DNA from: Nautiliaceae bacterium
Lineage (GTDB): Bacteria > Campylobacterota > Campylobacteria > Campylobacterales > Nautiliaceae
Length of the DNA: 12,993 bases
Assembly: GCA_027008345.1 (NCBI GenBank)
Contig: JALTBU010000002.1
Location: 1 to 12,993, forward strand
Direction: 5' to 3'
The number at the start of each line of letters is the position of its first letter. Within the stretch, counting starts at the first letter, position 1. The notes beneath the pieces were generated by a model that worked only from the letters and a program-made list of their open reading frames with translations, was not told where the DNA came from and searched no databases. This document shows, one piece after another, positions 5,693-12,993 of the stretch. Both the position numbers and the translations under genes were made by a program.

Positions 5693-6944
5693 TAATAAAT
5701 TTATCAAAAATTTGGAATTTGATGAAGATGCAAGTGACTCCGCACGGCTTGTTGTTAAAGCTCCAAATATATTCATAGCAAATTATGTAAAAAGAAAATA
5801 TACCAAAAAAATACTTGATCTTTATAAAAAAGAAACAGGTCTTGATGCTATTTTAGAAGTAGTTACAAAAGAAATAAAACCAAAAAAACTTGAAGAATAC
5901 GAAGAAATAATATCAACTCCTTCTGTATTGATACCAGAATATACATTTGAAAGTTTCATTACAGGACCTTCAAATCAATTTGCTTACTCAGCTGCAAAAA
6001 GCGTAGCGGAAAACCCGGGAAGAAGTTATAATCCGCTTTTCATATATGGAGGTGTCGGTCTTGGAAAAACACACCTTATTCAGGCTATAGGAAATTATTT
6101 AAAAAACAGACTTAAAGTTATATATGTAACAAGCGAGCAGTTTATGAACGAATTTAGAGAAAATGTAAGAAACCACACAATGGACAGATTTCATGAAAAA
6201 TACAGAAACTGCGATGTATTACTCATAGATGATGTTCAGTTTTTCGCTCAAAAAGAACAGACCCAGGAAGAATTTTTCCACACTTTCAATGAACTATACA
6301 ATCAAAAAAAACAGATATGCCTTACAGCCGACAGACCTCCTAAAAAACTCCACGACCTTGTAGACAGGCTAAGAAACAGATTTGAAGCAGGACTCATTGC
6401 CGATATTCAGCCTCCTGAACTTGAAACAAAAATAGAAATTATCAGAAAAAAATGCGAAATTAATGGAATTTATCTTCCTGATGATGTAATTGAATTTATA
6501 GCTACAAAACTCGATTCAAATATAAGAGAAATTGAAGGAATGATTGTAAAACTCCATGCGCTTGCGAAACTTCTTGGAGTTAATGAAATAACAATAGATT
6601 TTGCAAAACAGGCCTTAAAAGAACATATCAAAGATAAAAAAGAAAATATTACACTTAAAGATATAATTGAACTGATTGCAAAAGAGTTCAATATAAAACC
6701 GAGTGAAATAACATCAAAAAGCAGAAATCAAAATATTGTAGCGGCAAGAAGAACTGCTATTTATTTAGCAAGGGAATTTACCAAAGAATCAACTCCGACA
6801 ATTGCAAAATATTTTGGTCTTAAAGACCATAGTGCAGTAAGTCATTCAATAAAGGCTTTTAACAAAAAATTAAAAGAAGATAGTGATTTTAGAATCAAGA
6901 TAGAAGAGCTTAAAAATAAAATATTAATTAAAAAAGGTGAATAA
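5640..6944 (+). CDS. dnaA: Chromosomal replication initiator DnaA (TTG start)
   Basis: The AAA+ initiator that binds DnaA boxes, melts the origin and loads helicase. The 434 residues are: domain I about 1-80, a very short linker to about 98, AAA+ domain III about 100-325, and DNA-binding domain IV about 335-434. Walker A is GGVGLGKTHL (137-146), Walker B VLLIDDVQF (193-201), box VII RLRNRF with the probable arginine finger Arg248, and sensor II NIREIEG (294-300). Domain IV has ARRTAIYLAREFT and the signature KDHSAVSHSIKAF (395-407). The start is TTG (5640-5642) with AAAAGG at 5626-5631; the resulting N-terminus MLFDKIKNQLKSE fits relatives. DnaA boxes flank and overlap both gene ends; the stop codon itself lies in a box. 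Confidence 0.97.
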   Translation: MLFDKIKNQLKSENPVNYNKFIKNLEFDEDASDSARLVVKAPNIFIANYVKRKYTKKILDLYKKETGLDAILEVVTKEIKPKKLEEYEEIISTPSVLIPEYTFESFITGPSNQFAYSAAKSVAENPGRSYNPLFIYGGVGLGKTHLIQAIGNYLKNRLKVIYVTSEQFMNEFRENVRNHTMDRFHEKYRNCDVLLIDDVQFFAQKEQTQEEFFHTFNELYNQKKQICLTADRPPKKLHDLVDRLRNRFEAGLIADIQPPELETKIEIIRKKCEINGIYLPDDVIEFIATKLDSNIREIEGMIVKLHALAKLLGVNEITIDFAKQALKEHIKDKKENITLKDIIELIAKEFNIKPSEITSKSRNQNIVAARRTAIYLAREFTKESTPTIAKYFGLKDHSAVSHSIKAFNKKLKEDSDFRIKIEELKNKILIKKGE

Positions 6945-7060
6945 AGTGAATAAAAAAGTTTTTCACATTCACTGCGATTTTTCACAAATTTCGGGCTTTT
7001 TTAACTTTTTTCACCTATTCAACAAAAACTACTATTACTACTATAAGAATTTAAAATAAA
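6936..7060. other. Downstream origin part (oriC2-like) with DnaA boxes and unwinding region
   Basis: The dnaA-dnaN gap and the dnaA stop hold six TTCAC cores. The boxes are TTATTCACC (minus, 6936-6944), TTATTCACT (minus, 6945-6953), TTTTTCACA (6959-6967 and 6978-6986), a weak site at 6965-6973 and TTTTTCACC (7007-7015). A degenerate CTATTCAAC (7015-7023) comes next, then five As, the trio array (7029-7046) and AT-rich GAATTTAAAATAAA. This box-trio-AT order matches the basal unwinding system described for bacterial origins, so duplex melting probably starts at about 7029-7060. Confidence 0.85.
7029..7046. other. DnaA-trio array
   Basis: The plus strand reads CTACTATTACTACTATAA. Read 3' to 5', the complementary strand is GAT-GAT-AAT-GAT-GAT-ATT, six consecutive DnaA-trios (consensus 3'-GAT, variants AAT/ATT). 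It lies 14 bases past the last TTCAC core and directly before AT-rich DNA and the dnaN ribosome site, the expected polarity for DnaA filament growth on single-stranded DNA. Confidence 0.8.
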
Positions 7061-7069
7061 GGAGAAATT

Positions 7070-8122
7070 ATGCACATCAAAATTCAAAAACCGGTTTTTG
7101 AAAGTATTGTAAATCAGGTAGTACCTTTTACAGAAAAAAAAGATAACACACAAATAACATCTCATGTACTTATTATAGCTGATGAAAATTTGATATTAAA
7201 AGCAACTGATAAAGAAATAGGTATAAAAATTAAAACAGAAGCCGAAATACTAAAAAAAGGTAAAGTAACAATAAATGCAAAAAAATTAAACGATATTATA
7301 AAAGCACTCCAAAATAAAGAAATTGAAATAAAAAAAGAAAATGATACAATAATAATAACACAAGATACTTCTGTTTATAAACTTTCTACATTTAATGCAG
7401 ATGAATTTCCAGAATTCCCAAATCCAAACGATTTAAATGAATTAGAAATTAAAAATGAAGAATTTATAGACGCAATCAAAAAAATCTTTCCTGTAATAGA
7501 TAACAATAATCCAAAATATGAATTAAACGGAGCACTTTTTGATATAAAAGAAAATACTAATTTCGTATCAACCGATACAAGAAGACTTGCTCTTTATAAA
7601 TCGAATGCAAAAGGAAAAGAAGCTAAAATAATTGTTCCAAAAAGAGCGATAAGTGAAATTAAAAGAATTTTTAATGATAATATGAAAATATATTATGATG
7701 ATGTTTATTTAATATTAAAAGATGAAAATATTTTATTTTTCACAAAACTTATAAATGGTAAATATCCAGCATATGAAAAAATAATACCTCAGCATTTTAA
7801 ATATGAATTAACTTTACCTAAAAATGAATTTCTATCGCATTTAAAACAAATAAGTATTATTTCAAATGAAGTAAAAATTAGTATAAAAAAAGATGAAATA
7901 ATTTTTGAAAGCTTCGGTGACGAAACAATGGAAGCAAAAACAAGTTTTATGATAAATACAAATATTGATGAATTTAATTTTGCTGTAAACAGCAGATATT
8001 TAATAGATTTTTTAAATACAATAAATAATGAAAATTTTGAACTTTGTTTAAATGAACCAAATATCCCTTTTGAGTTAAAAGATAATAATTTTATAACAAT
8101 CGTAATGCCTCTTAATATTTGA
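7070..8122 (+). CDS. dnaN: DNA polymerase III beta subunit (sliding clamp)
   Basis: The ring-shaped dimeric clamp that tethers DNA polymerase III and other clamp-binding proteins to DNA. At 350 residues it is slightly short of the usual 360-375. Three clamp domains are expected at about 1-115, 116-235 and 236-350. Recognisable points are the N-terminal MHIKIQKPVFESIVNQVV, the domain I/II border with FNADEFPEFPN (108-118), the domain II stretch GALFDIKENTNFVSTDTRRLALYKS, and the C-terminal NFITIVMPLNI, which ends the protein-binding pocket. AAAGGAG at 7058-7064 sets the start. It follows the unwinding region of oriC; gyrB begins 30 bp after the stop. Lys/Asn/Ile-rich like its neighbours, with no anomaly. 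Confidence 0.95.
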   Translation: MHIKIQKPVFESIVNQVVPFTEKKDNTQITSHVLIIADENLILKATDKEIGIKIKTEAEILKKGKVTINAKKLNDIIKALQNKEIEIKKENDTIIITQDTSVYKLSTFNADEFPEFPNPNDLNELEIKNEEFIDAIKKIFPVIDNNNPKYELNGALFDIKENTNFVSTDTRRLALYKSNAKGKEAKIIVPKRAISEIKRIFNDNMKIYYDDVYLILKDENILFFTKLINGKYPAYEKIIPQHFKYELTLPKNEFLSHLKQISIISNEVKISIKKDEIIFESFGDETMEAKTSFMINTNIDEFNFAVNSRYLIDFLNTINNENFELCLNEPNIPFELKDNNFITIVMPLNI

Positions 8123-8128
8123 TATAAT
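8120..8128 (+). promoter_or_regulatory. Extended -10 promoter for gyrB
   Basis: TGATATAAT is a perfect TGnTATAAT; its first three bases are the dnaN stop codon TGA. Transcription would start near 8135, ahead of the AAAGGA ribosome site (8142-8147) and the gyrB ATG (8153). No -35 is evident. It would let gyrB be expressed apart from dnaN. Confidence 0.5.
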
Positions 8129-8152
8129 ATTAAAAACTCTTAAAGGAACTTA

Positions 8153-10429
8153 ATGGCAAATTACGGTGCAGAAAATATTAAGGTCTTAAAAGGACTTGAA
8201 GCTGTTAGAAAAAGACCCGGAATGTATATTGGGGATACATCAATTAAAGGTCTTCATCATTTAATTTATGAAGTAGTAGATAACTCAATCGATGAAGCAA
8301 TGGCTGGATATGCTACAGAAATAAAAGTAAAAATAAATAAAGATGGAAGTGTAACAATATCAGATAACGGTAGGGGAATACCTGTTGATATACACCCACA
8401 AGAAAAAATTCCAGCTGCAACTGTTGTTCTTACTGTACTTCATGCAGGCGGAAAGTTTGATAATAAAACATATAAAGTTTCAGGTGGTCTTCACGGTGTA
8501 GGTGTATCTGTTGTTAATGCCCTTAGTAAAAAACTTATAATGACTATTAAAAGAGATGGTAAAATTTATAGACAAGAATTTGAAAGAGGAAAGCCTGTAA
8601 CTGATCTTGAAATAATAGGAAAAACAAATAGAACTGGGACAACTATACAATTCTGGCCGGATGAAGAAATTTTTGAAACAACTGAATTTAAAAGTGATAT
8701 TTTAAGAAAAAGACTCAAAGAACTTGCATATCTTAATCCAAATATTACAATTTATTTTGAAAATGAAAATGATGGTGTAAAAGAAGTTTATCATTTTGAA
8801 GGCGGAATTAAAGATTTTGTAAAAACTTTGACAAATAAAGAATGTATTACAGATGTGATTTATTACAATGAGCATTATTCCGATGAAGAAAAAGCATTAG
8901 ATGTTGAGGTTGCTCTTTGTTATGACAGCGGATATGATGAAAAAGTTTTGAGTTTTGTAAACAATATCCGTACACCTGAGGGTGGAACACATGAAAGCGG
9001 ATTTAAAGCAGGACTTAGCAAAGCCGTGATAAATTACATAAACAAAAATATGAAATTAAAAGAAAATATTAAAATAACAGGCGATGACGTTAAAGAAGGT
9101 CTCAATGCAATTGTAAGTGTTAAAATGAGCGAGCCTCAGTTTGAAGGACAGACAAAAGGAAAACTTGGAAGCTCTTATGTTAAACCTATCGTTCAAAAAG
9201 TTACTTATGAATATTTAACAAGGTATTTTGAAGAAAATCCAAACACTGCAAAACTTATAGCTGAAAAAGCAATAGCGGCGGCAAGAAGCAGAATTGCAGC
9301 TAAGAAAGCCAGGGATTTAACAAGAAAACAGGCAAAAGTAGGGGTTGGAACACTTCCTGGAAAACTTGCTGACTGTCAGACAAAAAATGCGGATGAAGCG
9401 GAGCTTTATTTAGTTGAGGGTGATAGTGCAGGAGGAAGTGCAAAACAAGGAAGAGACAGATATTTTCAGGCAATACTTCCCCTTAGAGGTAAAATTTTAA
9501 ATACTCAAAAATCAAGCGATGCCAAGGCTCTTAGTAGTGAAGAGATTAAAAATATAATCACAGCACTTGGAACAGGAATAGGGCAGGATTTTGACGCTGA
9601 AAAAGCGAGATATAAAAAAATTATTATTATGACAGATGCCGATGTTGACGGAAGCCATATTCAGACACTTATTATGACATTTTTCTTTAATCATTTAAGA
9701 GAACTTATTAAAAGAGGTTATTTATATATTGCACAGCCTCCTCTTTACAGATACAAAAAAGGAAAGGTCGAAAAATATCTAAAAGATGATAAAGAACTTA
9801 ATGAATTTTTAATAGAACAGGGTATTAACTCTATTGAAATTGAAGGAGTTGGAAAACCTGAGCTTAAAGAGCTTTTAAAAAATGCGGCTTATTATAAATT
9901 GTTACTTGAAAAACTTACAAACAGGTTTAATATTCCAGAAGTTATAAGATTTTTAATTGAAAACGGAAATATTGAAGAAATGGAAGAGTATCTTAAAAAA
10001 TTTGGATTTAATATTGTCTCAAAACATGACAATCATTACTATATTCAAACAAATAGGGGTTTAGAAGAAATTACAATTGACGATAAATTATTAAATCACC
10101 CGTTGTTTATTGAAGCTAAAAAAGTTTATGAAAAATTAAAAGAGTATAAAGATTTAGTAAAAGGCGATTATCTTGAACTTTTAAATGAAGTTATTGAAAA
10201 AGCAAGAAAAGGGGCTCATATTCAAAGATACAAAGGCCTTGGTGAGATGAATCCAGACCAGCTTTGGGATACAACAATGGACCCTGAAAATAGAACTCTT
10301 ATTCAAGTAACTCTTGAAGATGCCGAGAATGCGGCAAAACAGTTCGAACTTTTTATGGGAAGTGAAGTGGGACCAAGAAGAGAATTTATCCAGGCAAATG
10401 CAAAAGAGGTTGAAAATATCGACGTTTAA
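8153..10429 (+). CDS. gyrB: DNA gyrase subunit B
   Basis: The ATPase subunit of gyrase, which with GyrA introduces negative supercoils. At 758 residues it lacks the large C-terminal insertion of E. coli GyrB (804). The GHKL ATPase region shows EVVDNSIDEAMAGYA with catalytic Glu40 and Asn44, DNGRGIPVDIH (71-81), and the lid GGLHGVGVSVVNALS (111-125). The TOPRIM domain has EGDSAGGSAKQGRDR (Glu422), LPLRGKILN and TDADVDGSH (Asp495, Asp497, Asp499), which hold the magnesium. The C-terminus has the GyrA-contacting QRYKGLGEMNPDQLWDTTMDPE. GyrB rather than ParE is favoured by position after dnaN and by the lid and tail motifs. The next gene starts 10 bases after the stop, its ribosome site overlapping the stop codon. 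Confidence 0.97.
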   Translation: MANYGAENIKVLKGLEAVRKRPGMYIGDTSIKGLHHLIYEVVDNSIDEAMAGYATEIKVKINKDGSVTISDNGRGIPVDIHPQEKIPAATVVLTVLHAGGKFDNKTYKVSGGLHGVGVSVVNALSKKLIMTIKRDGKIYRQEFERGKPVTDLEIIGKTNRTGTTIQFWPDEEIFETTEFKSDILRKRLKELAYLNPNITIYFENENDGVKEVYHFEGGIKDFVKTLTNKECITDVIYYNEHYSDEEKALDVEVALCYDSGYDEKVLSFVNNIRTPEGGTHESGFKAGLSKAVINYINKNMKLKENIKITGDDVKEGLNAIVSVKMSEPQFEGQTKGKLGSSYVKPIVQKVTYEYLTRYFEENPNTAKLIAEKAIAAARSRIAAKKARDLTRKQAKVGVGTLPGKLADCQTKNADEAELYLVEGDSAGGSAKQGRDRYFQAILPLRGKILNTQKSSDAKALSSEEIKNIITALGTGIGQDFDAEKARYKKIIIMTDADVDGSHIQTLIMTFFFNHLRELIKRGYLYIAQPPLYRYKKGKVEKYLKDDKELNEFLIEQGINSIEIEGVGKPELKELLKNAAYYKLLLEKLTNRFNIPEVIRFLIENGNIEEMEEYLKKFGFNIVSKHDNHYYIQTNRGLEEITIDDKLLNHPLFIEAKKVYEKLKEYKDLVKGDYLELLNEVIEKARKGAHIQRYKGLGEMNPDQLWDTTMDPENRTLIQVTLEDAENAAKQFELFMGSEVGPRREFIQANAKEVENIDV

Positions 10430-10439
10430 GGATTAATCG

Positions 10440-12323
10440 ATGAATCTTTTTAAAAAATTTATTTTATGGTTTGGAAGTATTGTAATTATTTTTTTACTGC
10501 TTTTTATCAGTGTATATCTAGGTGTAAAAAAAATTGAAAATTCAAAAGAGGTTTTTAATGATCAAGTTGTTTTAAAAGATTTGATTTATCATTTAGATTT
10601 AGCTCAAAAAGATTATTTCTTAAAAGAAGATGAGCAAAGTGAAAATATAGTATGGGATTATATAAATAAAGTAAAAGAGCATATAGAAAACACTCCTGGA
10701 ACTTTGGAAGAAGATATTGGAATGCCAGAAGATGTAAAAAAATATAAGAAAATTTTTTCAAAATATGTAAAAGCAGTTATTTTAGAAAATAAATATGAAG
10801 ATGATGCTCATCAAAATATTAATAAAGCCAAAAAAGCGTCAGAAATGTTAAGAAATGAAGCTTTAAAACAGTTGGAAAATTTAAAAGGGAATTTAAAAGA
10901 TGATATTGCAACCCTGAAAGATCAGATATTTTTACTTGATAAAGTAACTGAAATTAAAATAAAAGAAAAAGATTATTTATTATTCAGAGATGATAAGTAT
11001 TATAATTTTATTTTGAAACTTCTAAAAGAAGTTCAAATACATATAGAAAATACCCCGGGAGATTTAGAAGAGAAAGCTGGTATTCCTAAATATTTGAATA
11101 ATTATAAAAAAGATTTGATTGAAATTCATAATTATTTTAAAAAAGAAGATAATTATAGGGTTGAATTAAATCAATATTTAAACAATTTAATAAATAAAGC
11201 AAATACTCTTTTAAAAGAATCAAATCAATGGATGAATAATGCAATTTATTCAATAAAAATCAGCCTTGGAATAATTTTTGCAATTGCTTTTGTTGTCATA
11301 GGAATAATTTTGATTCTTATGAAAAAACAAATAATTGAAAGAATTGAAATATTGAGTGAAAAAATGGAAGATTTAGCGGAAGGCGAAGGTGACCTTACAA
11401 AAGTTATAGAAGTAAAAGCAAACGATGAAATTGGTAAAATTGCTAGAAGTATTAATATTTTTATTGAAAAATTAAAAAATATTATTCTTCATTTGAAACA
11501 TTCTGTAATAGTGGCTGATAATGTGTCTAAAACTATTACTGAAAATAGTGTTGTGGTTTCAAATGCGGTAAAAGATCAGCAAAAAACAATTGTACAAATA
11601 AAAGGGTATATTGACAATATAAAAAACGATTTGGATCCATCAGAAGAAAGTGTTAAAAAAACAGCAGAAGATATTAAAAATACCCAAAAAGTTTTGGAAG
11701 ATTTAGTTGTATCACTTAAAAAAGTAGTAGAAGAGATTCATACTTCTGCAAATAAAGAAATTGAAACTGCCAATAAAGTTACATCTTTAGCAGAACAAAC
11801 AGAACAGATTAAAGAAATTATTTCAATTATTAAAGAAATAGCAGATCAAACTAATTTACTTGCACTTAATGCTGCCATTGAAGCAGCAAGGGCTGGAGAG
11901 CATGGAAGAGGATTTGCAGTAGTTGCTGATGAGGTGAGAAAACTTGCTGAAAAAACTCAAAAAAGTGCAGGGGAAATTGATAGTGTAATTCAAATGATTA
12001 TTCAAAGTGTAGAAACTACAAAACAAGAAATAGAAAAAGTTGCCACTAATTCTCAGCAAATTGCAGAATCAACTAATTTATTGGTAGAAAAAGCGGATAA
12101 TACAAATTCTAAATTAATAGAAACTATTGATTATTCAAATGAAGCTATTGAAGAAACAATTAAAATTAATAATAATGTAAGGTATTTAATAAAAGAAATT
12201 GATAATTTATTAAAAGATTCTGAGGTTACTGAAAAAATAGCAAAAGAACTTGAAAAAATTTCAAAAGAATTAAAAGAAATCACAAAAGAAATTAATGAAG
12301 AAGTAAATAAATTTAAGGTGTGA
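10440..12323 (+). CDS. Methyl-accepting chemotaxis protein with duplicated helical sensor domain
   Basis: A 627-residue transmembrane chemoreceptor signalling through CheW/CheA. Membrane helix 1 spans about 7-28 and helix 2 about 271-294. The periplasmic sensor between them is helical, without PAS/Cache features, and is a tandem repeat: residues 41-104 and 161-224 align at a constant offset of 120 with no gap. They share DQ..L.D, KDY, HIENTPG.LEE..G.P and YKK. The two-module plan resembles HBM-type sensors, which bind small organic acids in some bacteria, but the ligand here is unknown. A HAMP domain (295-348, with GDLT and DEIG) follows. The signalling tip [41 protein letters not shown] lies at 466-506 and is fully conserved. 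No C-terminal NWETF-like pentapeptide. The ribosome site AAGGA overlaps the gyrB stop; queF starts two bases after this stop. Confidence 0.95.
   Translation: MNLFKKFILWFGSIVIIFLLLFISVYLGVKKIENSKEVFNDQVVLKDLIYHLDLAQKDYFLKEDEQSENIVWDYINKVKEHIENTPGTLEEDIGMPEDVKKYKKIFSKYVKAVILENKYEDDAHQNINKAKKASEMLRNEALKQLENLKGNLKDDIATLKDQIFLLDKVTEIKIKEKDYLLFRDDKYYNFILKLLKEVQIHIENTPGDLEEKAGIPKYLNNYKKDLIEIHNYFKKEDNYRVELNQYLNNLINKANTLLKESNQWMNNAIYSIKISLGIIFAIAFVVIGIILILMKKQIIERIEILSEKMEDLAEGEGDLTKVIEVKANDEIGKIARSINIFIEKLKNIILHLKHSVIVADNVSKTITENSVVVSNAVKDQQKTIVQIKGYIDNIKNDLDPSEESVKKTAEDIKNTQKVLEDLVVSLKKVVEEIHTSANKEIETANKVTSLAEQTEQIKEIISIIKEIADQTNLLALNAAIEAARAGEHGRGFAVVADEVRKLAEKTQKSAGEIDSVIQMIIQSVETTKQEIEKVATNSQQIAESTNLLVEKADNTNSKLIETIDYSNEAIEETIKINNNVRYLIKEIDNLLKDSEVTEKIAKELEKISKELKEITKEINEEVNKFKV
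10560..10751 (+). repeat. Internal protein repeat, copy 1 of the receptor sensor
   Basis: Encodes receptor residues 41-104. It matches copy 2 at an exact offset of 360 bases and shares KDY, HIENTPG, LEE and YKK. DNA similarity is clear around 10680, where both copies begin CATATAGAAAA. Confidence 0.8.
10920..11111 (+). repeat. Internal protein repeat, copy 2 of the receptor sensor
   Basis: Encodes receptor residues 161-224, aligned without gaps to copy 1. The shared HIENTPG lies at residues 201-207, as against 81-87 in copy 1. Confidence 0.8.
12315..12318 (+). promoter_or_regulatory. Ribosome-binding site that sets the queF start
   Basis: AAGG inside the end of the receptor gene lies seven bases before the ATG at 12326-12328. 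A GTG at 12320 is in frame but only one base away from this site. The QueF family begins at M-(K/R)-YGEKEI, which fits 12326. Confidence 0.65.
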
Positions 12324-12325
12324 TA

Positions 12326-12712
12326 ATGAAATATGGAGAAAAAGAAATAGTAGAATTTAGCCCTGAAACAATGGAAATATGGCCGAATAAAAATAAAAAA
12401 AACTATAAAATAAAAATTACTTTACCTGAGTTTATGTGTAAATGTCCAAGAAGTGGATATCCAGATTTTGCAACAGTTTATCTTGAATATATTCCTGATG
12501 AATGGGTGGTGGAGCTTAAAGCTCTAAAACTTTATATAAATTCGTTTATGAATAGATATATTTCACATGAAGACAGTGCAAATGAAATTTTTGATACTTT
12601 ATATAATAAGTTAAAACCAAAATGGATGAAAATAGTAATGGATTTTAATCCAAGGGGGAATGTTCATACTGTAATAGAAATAGACAGTGAGACAATAAAT
12701 AAAGAGATTTAA
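12326..12712 (+). CDS. queF: NADPH-dependent 7-cyano-7-deazaguanine reductase
   Basis: Reduces the nitrile of preQ0 to the amine preQ1, a four-electron step in queuosine synthesis for tRNA wobble position 34. From the ATG at 12326 it is 128 residues, the short single-domain type related to GTP cyclohydrolase I folds. The nucleophile Cys40 lies in CPRSGYPDFATVYLEY with the proton donor Asp47. The QueF signature ELKALKLY is at 63-70, and FNPRGNVHTVIE (108-119) is the conserved C-terminal motif. The start is two bases after the receptor stop, so it is probably translated from the same mRNA. queF near gyrB recurs in Campylobacterota as I recall, so the receptor gene may be the newcomer between them. 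A terminator overlaps its stop codon. Confidence 0.96.
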   Translation: MKYGEKEIVEFSPETMEIWPNKNKKNYKIKITLPEFMCKCPRSGYPDFATVYLEYIPDEWVVELKALKLYINSFMNRYISHEDSANEIFDTLYNKLKPKWMKIVMDFNPRGNVHTVIEIDSETINKEI

Positions 12713-12723
12713 TCTCTTTTTTT
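12701..12723 (+). terminator. Rho-independent terminator after queF
   Basis: AAAGAGAT (12701-12708), loop TTA, ATCTCTTT (12712-12719) and a run of Ts to 12723. The stem is perfect over eight pairs and the loop contains the queF stop codon. This is the clearest intrinsic terminator in the window and probably ends the dnaN-gyrB-receptor-queF transcript. Confidence 0.8.
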
Positions 12724-12738
12724 GCTACAATTAGCAAA
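12721..12738 (+). promoter_or_regulatory. Promoter -10 within a small inverted repeat before the ThyX-like gene
   Basis: TACAAT (12726-12731) fits a -10 box about 18 bases before the ATG, with AAAAAGG between. The same bases lie within a perfect 7-bp inverted repeat, TTTGCTA and TAGCAAA around CAAT, which could be a protein site or a second hairpin. Confidence 0.4.
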
Positions 12739-12748
12739 AAGGCTCTTT

Positions 12749-12993
12749 ATGAAAGTTACTGCACTTAATTCTTTATATAAGCCGACAGACATAGCAGTAG
12801 GAAGTGCCAGAAGCTGTTATTTTGGCAAATCCATTGTCACTCCCGAGAGTGCTTCAACTTGGGATAAAAAAAATGATCTACTTAATTCTATATTTAAAGC
12901 CGGACATCATACAACGTTAATGCATTATCATTTTACTTTTTTAATAGAAGGTATGAGTAGGCTTCTTATTTGGAGACTTTTACACGCACATCC
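12749..12993 (+). CDS. ThyX-family (flavin-dependent thymidylate synthase-like) protein, N-terminal part
   Basis: The reading frame is open from the ATG at 12749 (AAAAAGG ahead) to the window end, giving 81 residues of an incomplete gene. The order AGHHTTLMHYHFTFLIEGMSRLLIWRLLHAH matches the ThyX pattern GHxTxLEHxxFTFxIxGxSRxxxxxxxRHR. However, the Glu before the second His is Met here, and the RHR triplet position reads HAH. The N-terminal region SARSCYFGKSIVTPES is the usual AARxSYgs stretch in loose form. ThyX methylates dUMP using methylene-tetrahydrofolate and FAD. Whether this variant keeps that activity cannot be told from the fragment, so no symbol is given. Confidence 0.7.
   Translation, partial: MKVTALNSLYKPTDIAVGSARSCYFGKSIVTPESASTWDKKNDLLNSIFKAGHHTTLMHYHFTFLIEGMSRLLIWRLLHAH

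Noticed and set aside
5486..7069. CRISPR-like or iteron array from the many short TTCAC repeats
   Set aside because: Spacing is irregular, orientation mixed and repeats only 5-9 bases; they fit DnaA boxes, not CRISPR repeats or plasmid iterons.
9512..9694. 60-codon minus-strand frame inside gyrB
   Set aside because: Antisense to the TOPRIM region of an intact gyrB, no ribosome site or family likeness.
12320..12325. GTG start for queF giving two extra residues
   Set aside because: Too near the AAGG at 12315-12318; the ATG at 12326 has proper spacing and matches the family start.

Overview
The window (12,993 bp, strongly AT-rich) looks like the replication-origin region of a member of the Campylobacterota, most likely a Nautiliales-type deep-sea vent bacterium (Nautilia/Caminibacter/Lebetimonas). 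This rests on four things: gene order (ruvC beside dnaA, then dnaA-dnaN-gyrB and queF, and a kdsA-ribH-nusB cluster), the character of the proteins as I remember these families, very low G+C, and DnaA boxes built on a TTCAC core. Genus level is inference. There is no sign of phage, plasmid, IS element, CRISPR, tRNA or rRNA.

Layout. 1-2025 (minus strand): the N-terminal part of a SurA-like periplasmic chaperone cut by the window edge, thiol peroxidase tpx, and dapF. 2070-3936 (plus): a tightly packed operon kdsA-ribH-small membrane protein-nusB, divergent from dapF across a 44-bp spacer with a symmetric promoter. 3941-5485 (minus): a host-attachment/baeRF-like protein, a TRIC/UPF0126 membrane protein and ruvC, convergent with nusB. 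5486-7069: a two-part oriC flanking dnaA. The upstream part (about 5482-5692) has many DnaA boxes, some in palindromic pairs. The downstream part (about 6936-7060) has DnaA boxes followed by a clear DnaA-trio array and AT-rich DNA just before dnaN. 7070-12712 (plus): dnaN, gyrB, a methyl-accepting chemotaxis protein with an internally duplicated sensor domain, and queF ending in a terminator. 12749-end (plus): the start of a divergent ThyX-family gene.

How the genes fit together. DnaA, the beta clamp and GyrB are the initiation, elongation and supercoiling core beside the origin. RuvC resolves recombination intermediates. KdsA makes KDO8P for lipopolysaccharide, RibH makes lumazine for riboflavin, and NusB supports antitermination. 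DapF makes meso-DAP for lysine and peptidoglycan. Tpx handles peroxides in the cytoplasm and the SurA-like protein helps envelope proteins fold. QueF makes the queuosine precursor preQ1. The chemotaxis receptor is the accessory gene, sitting inside an otherwise housekeeping run.

No stretch over 300 bp lacks a gene; the longest gaps are 5486-5639 and 6945-7069, both origin DNA. I see no wholly new multi-gene system. The most rewarding signals are the origin architecture, the ribosome-site hairpin overlapping a promoter before the SurA-like gene, the exact 120-residue duplication in the receptor, and the non-canonical ThyX motif.
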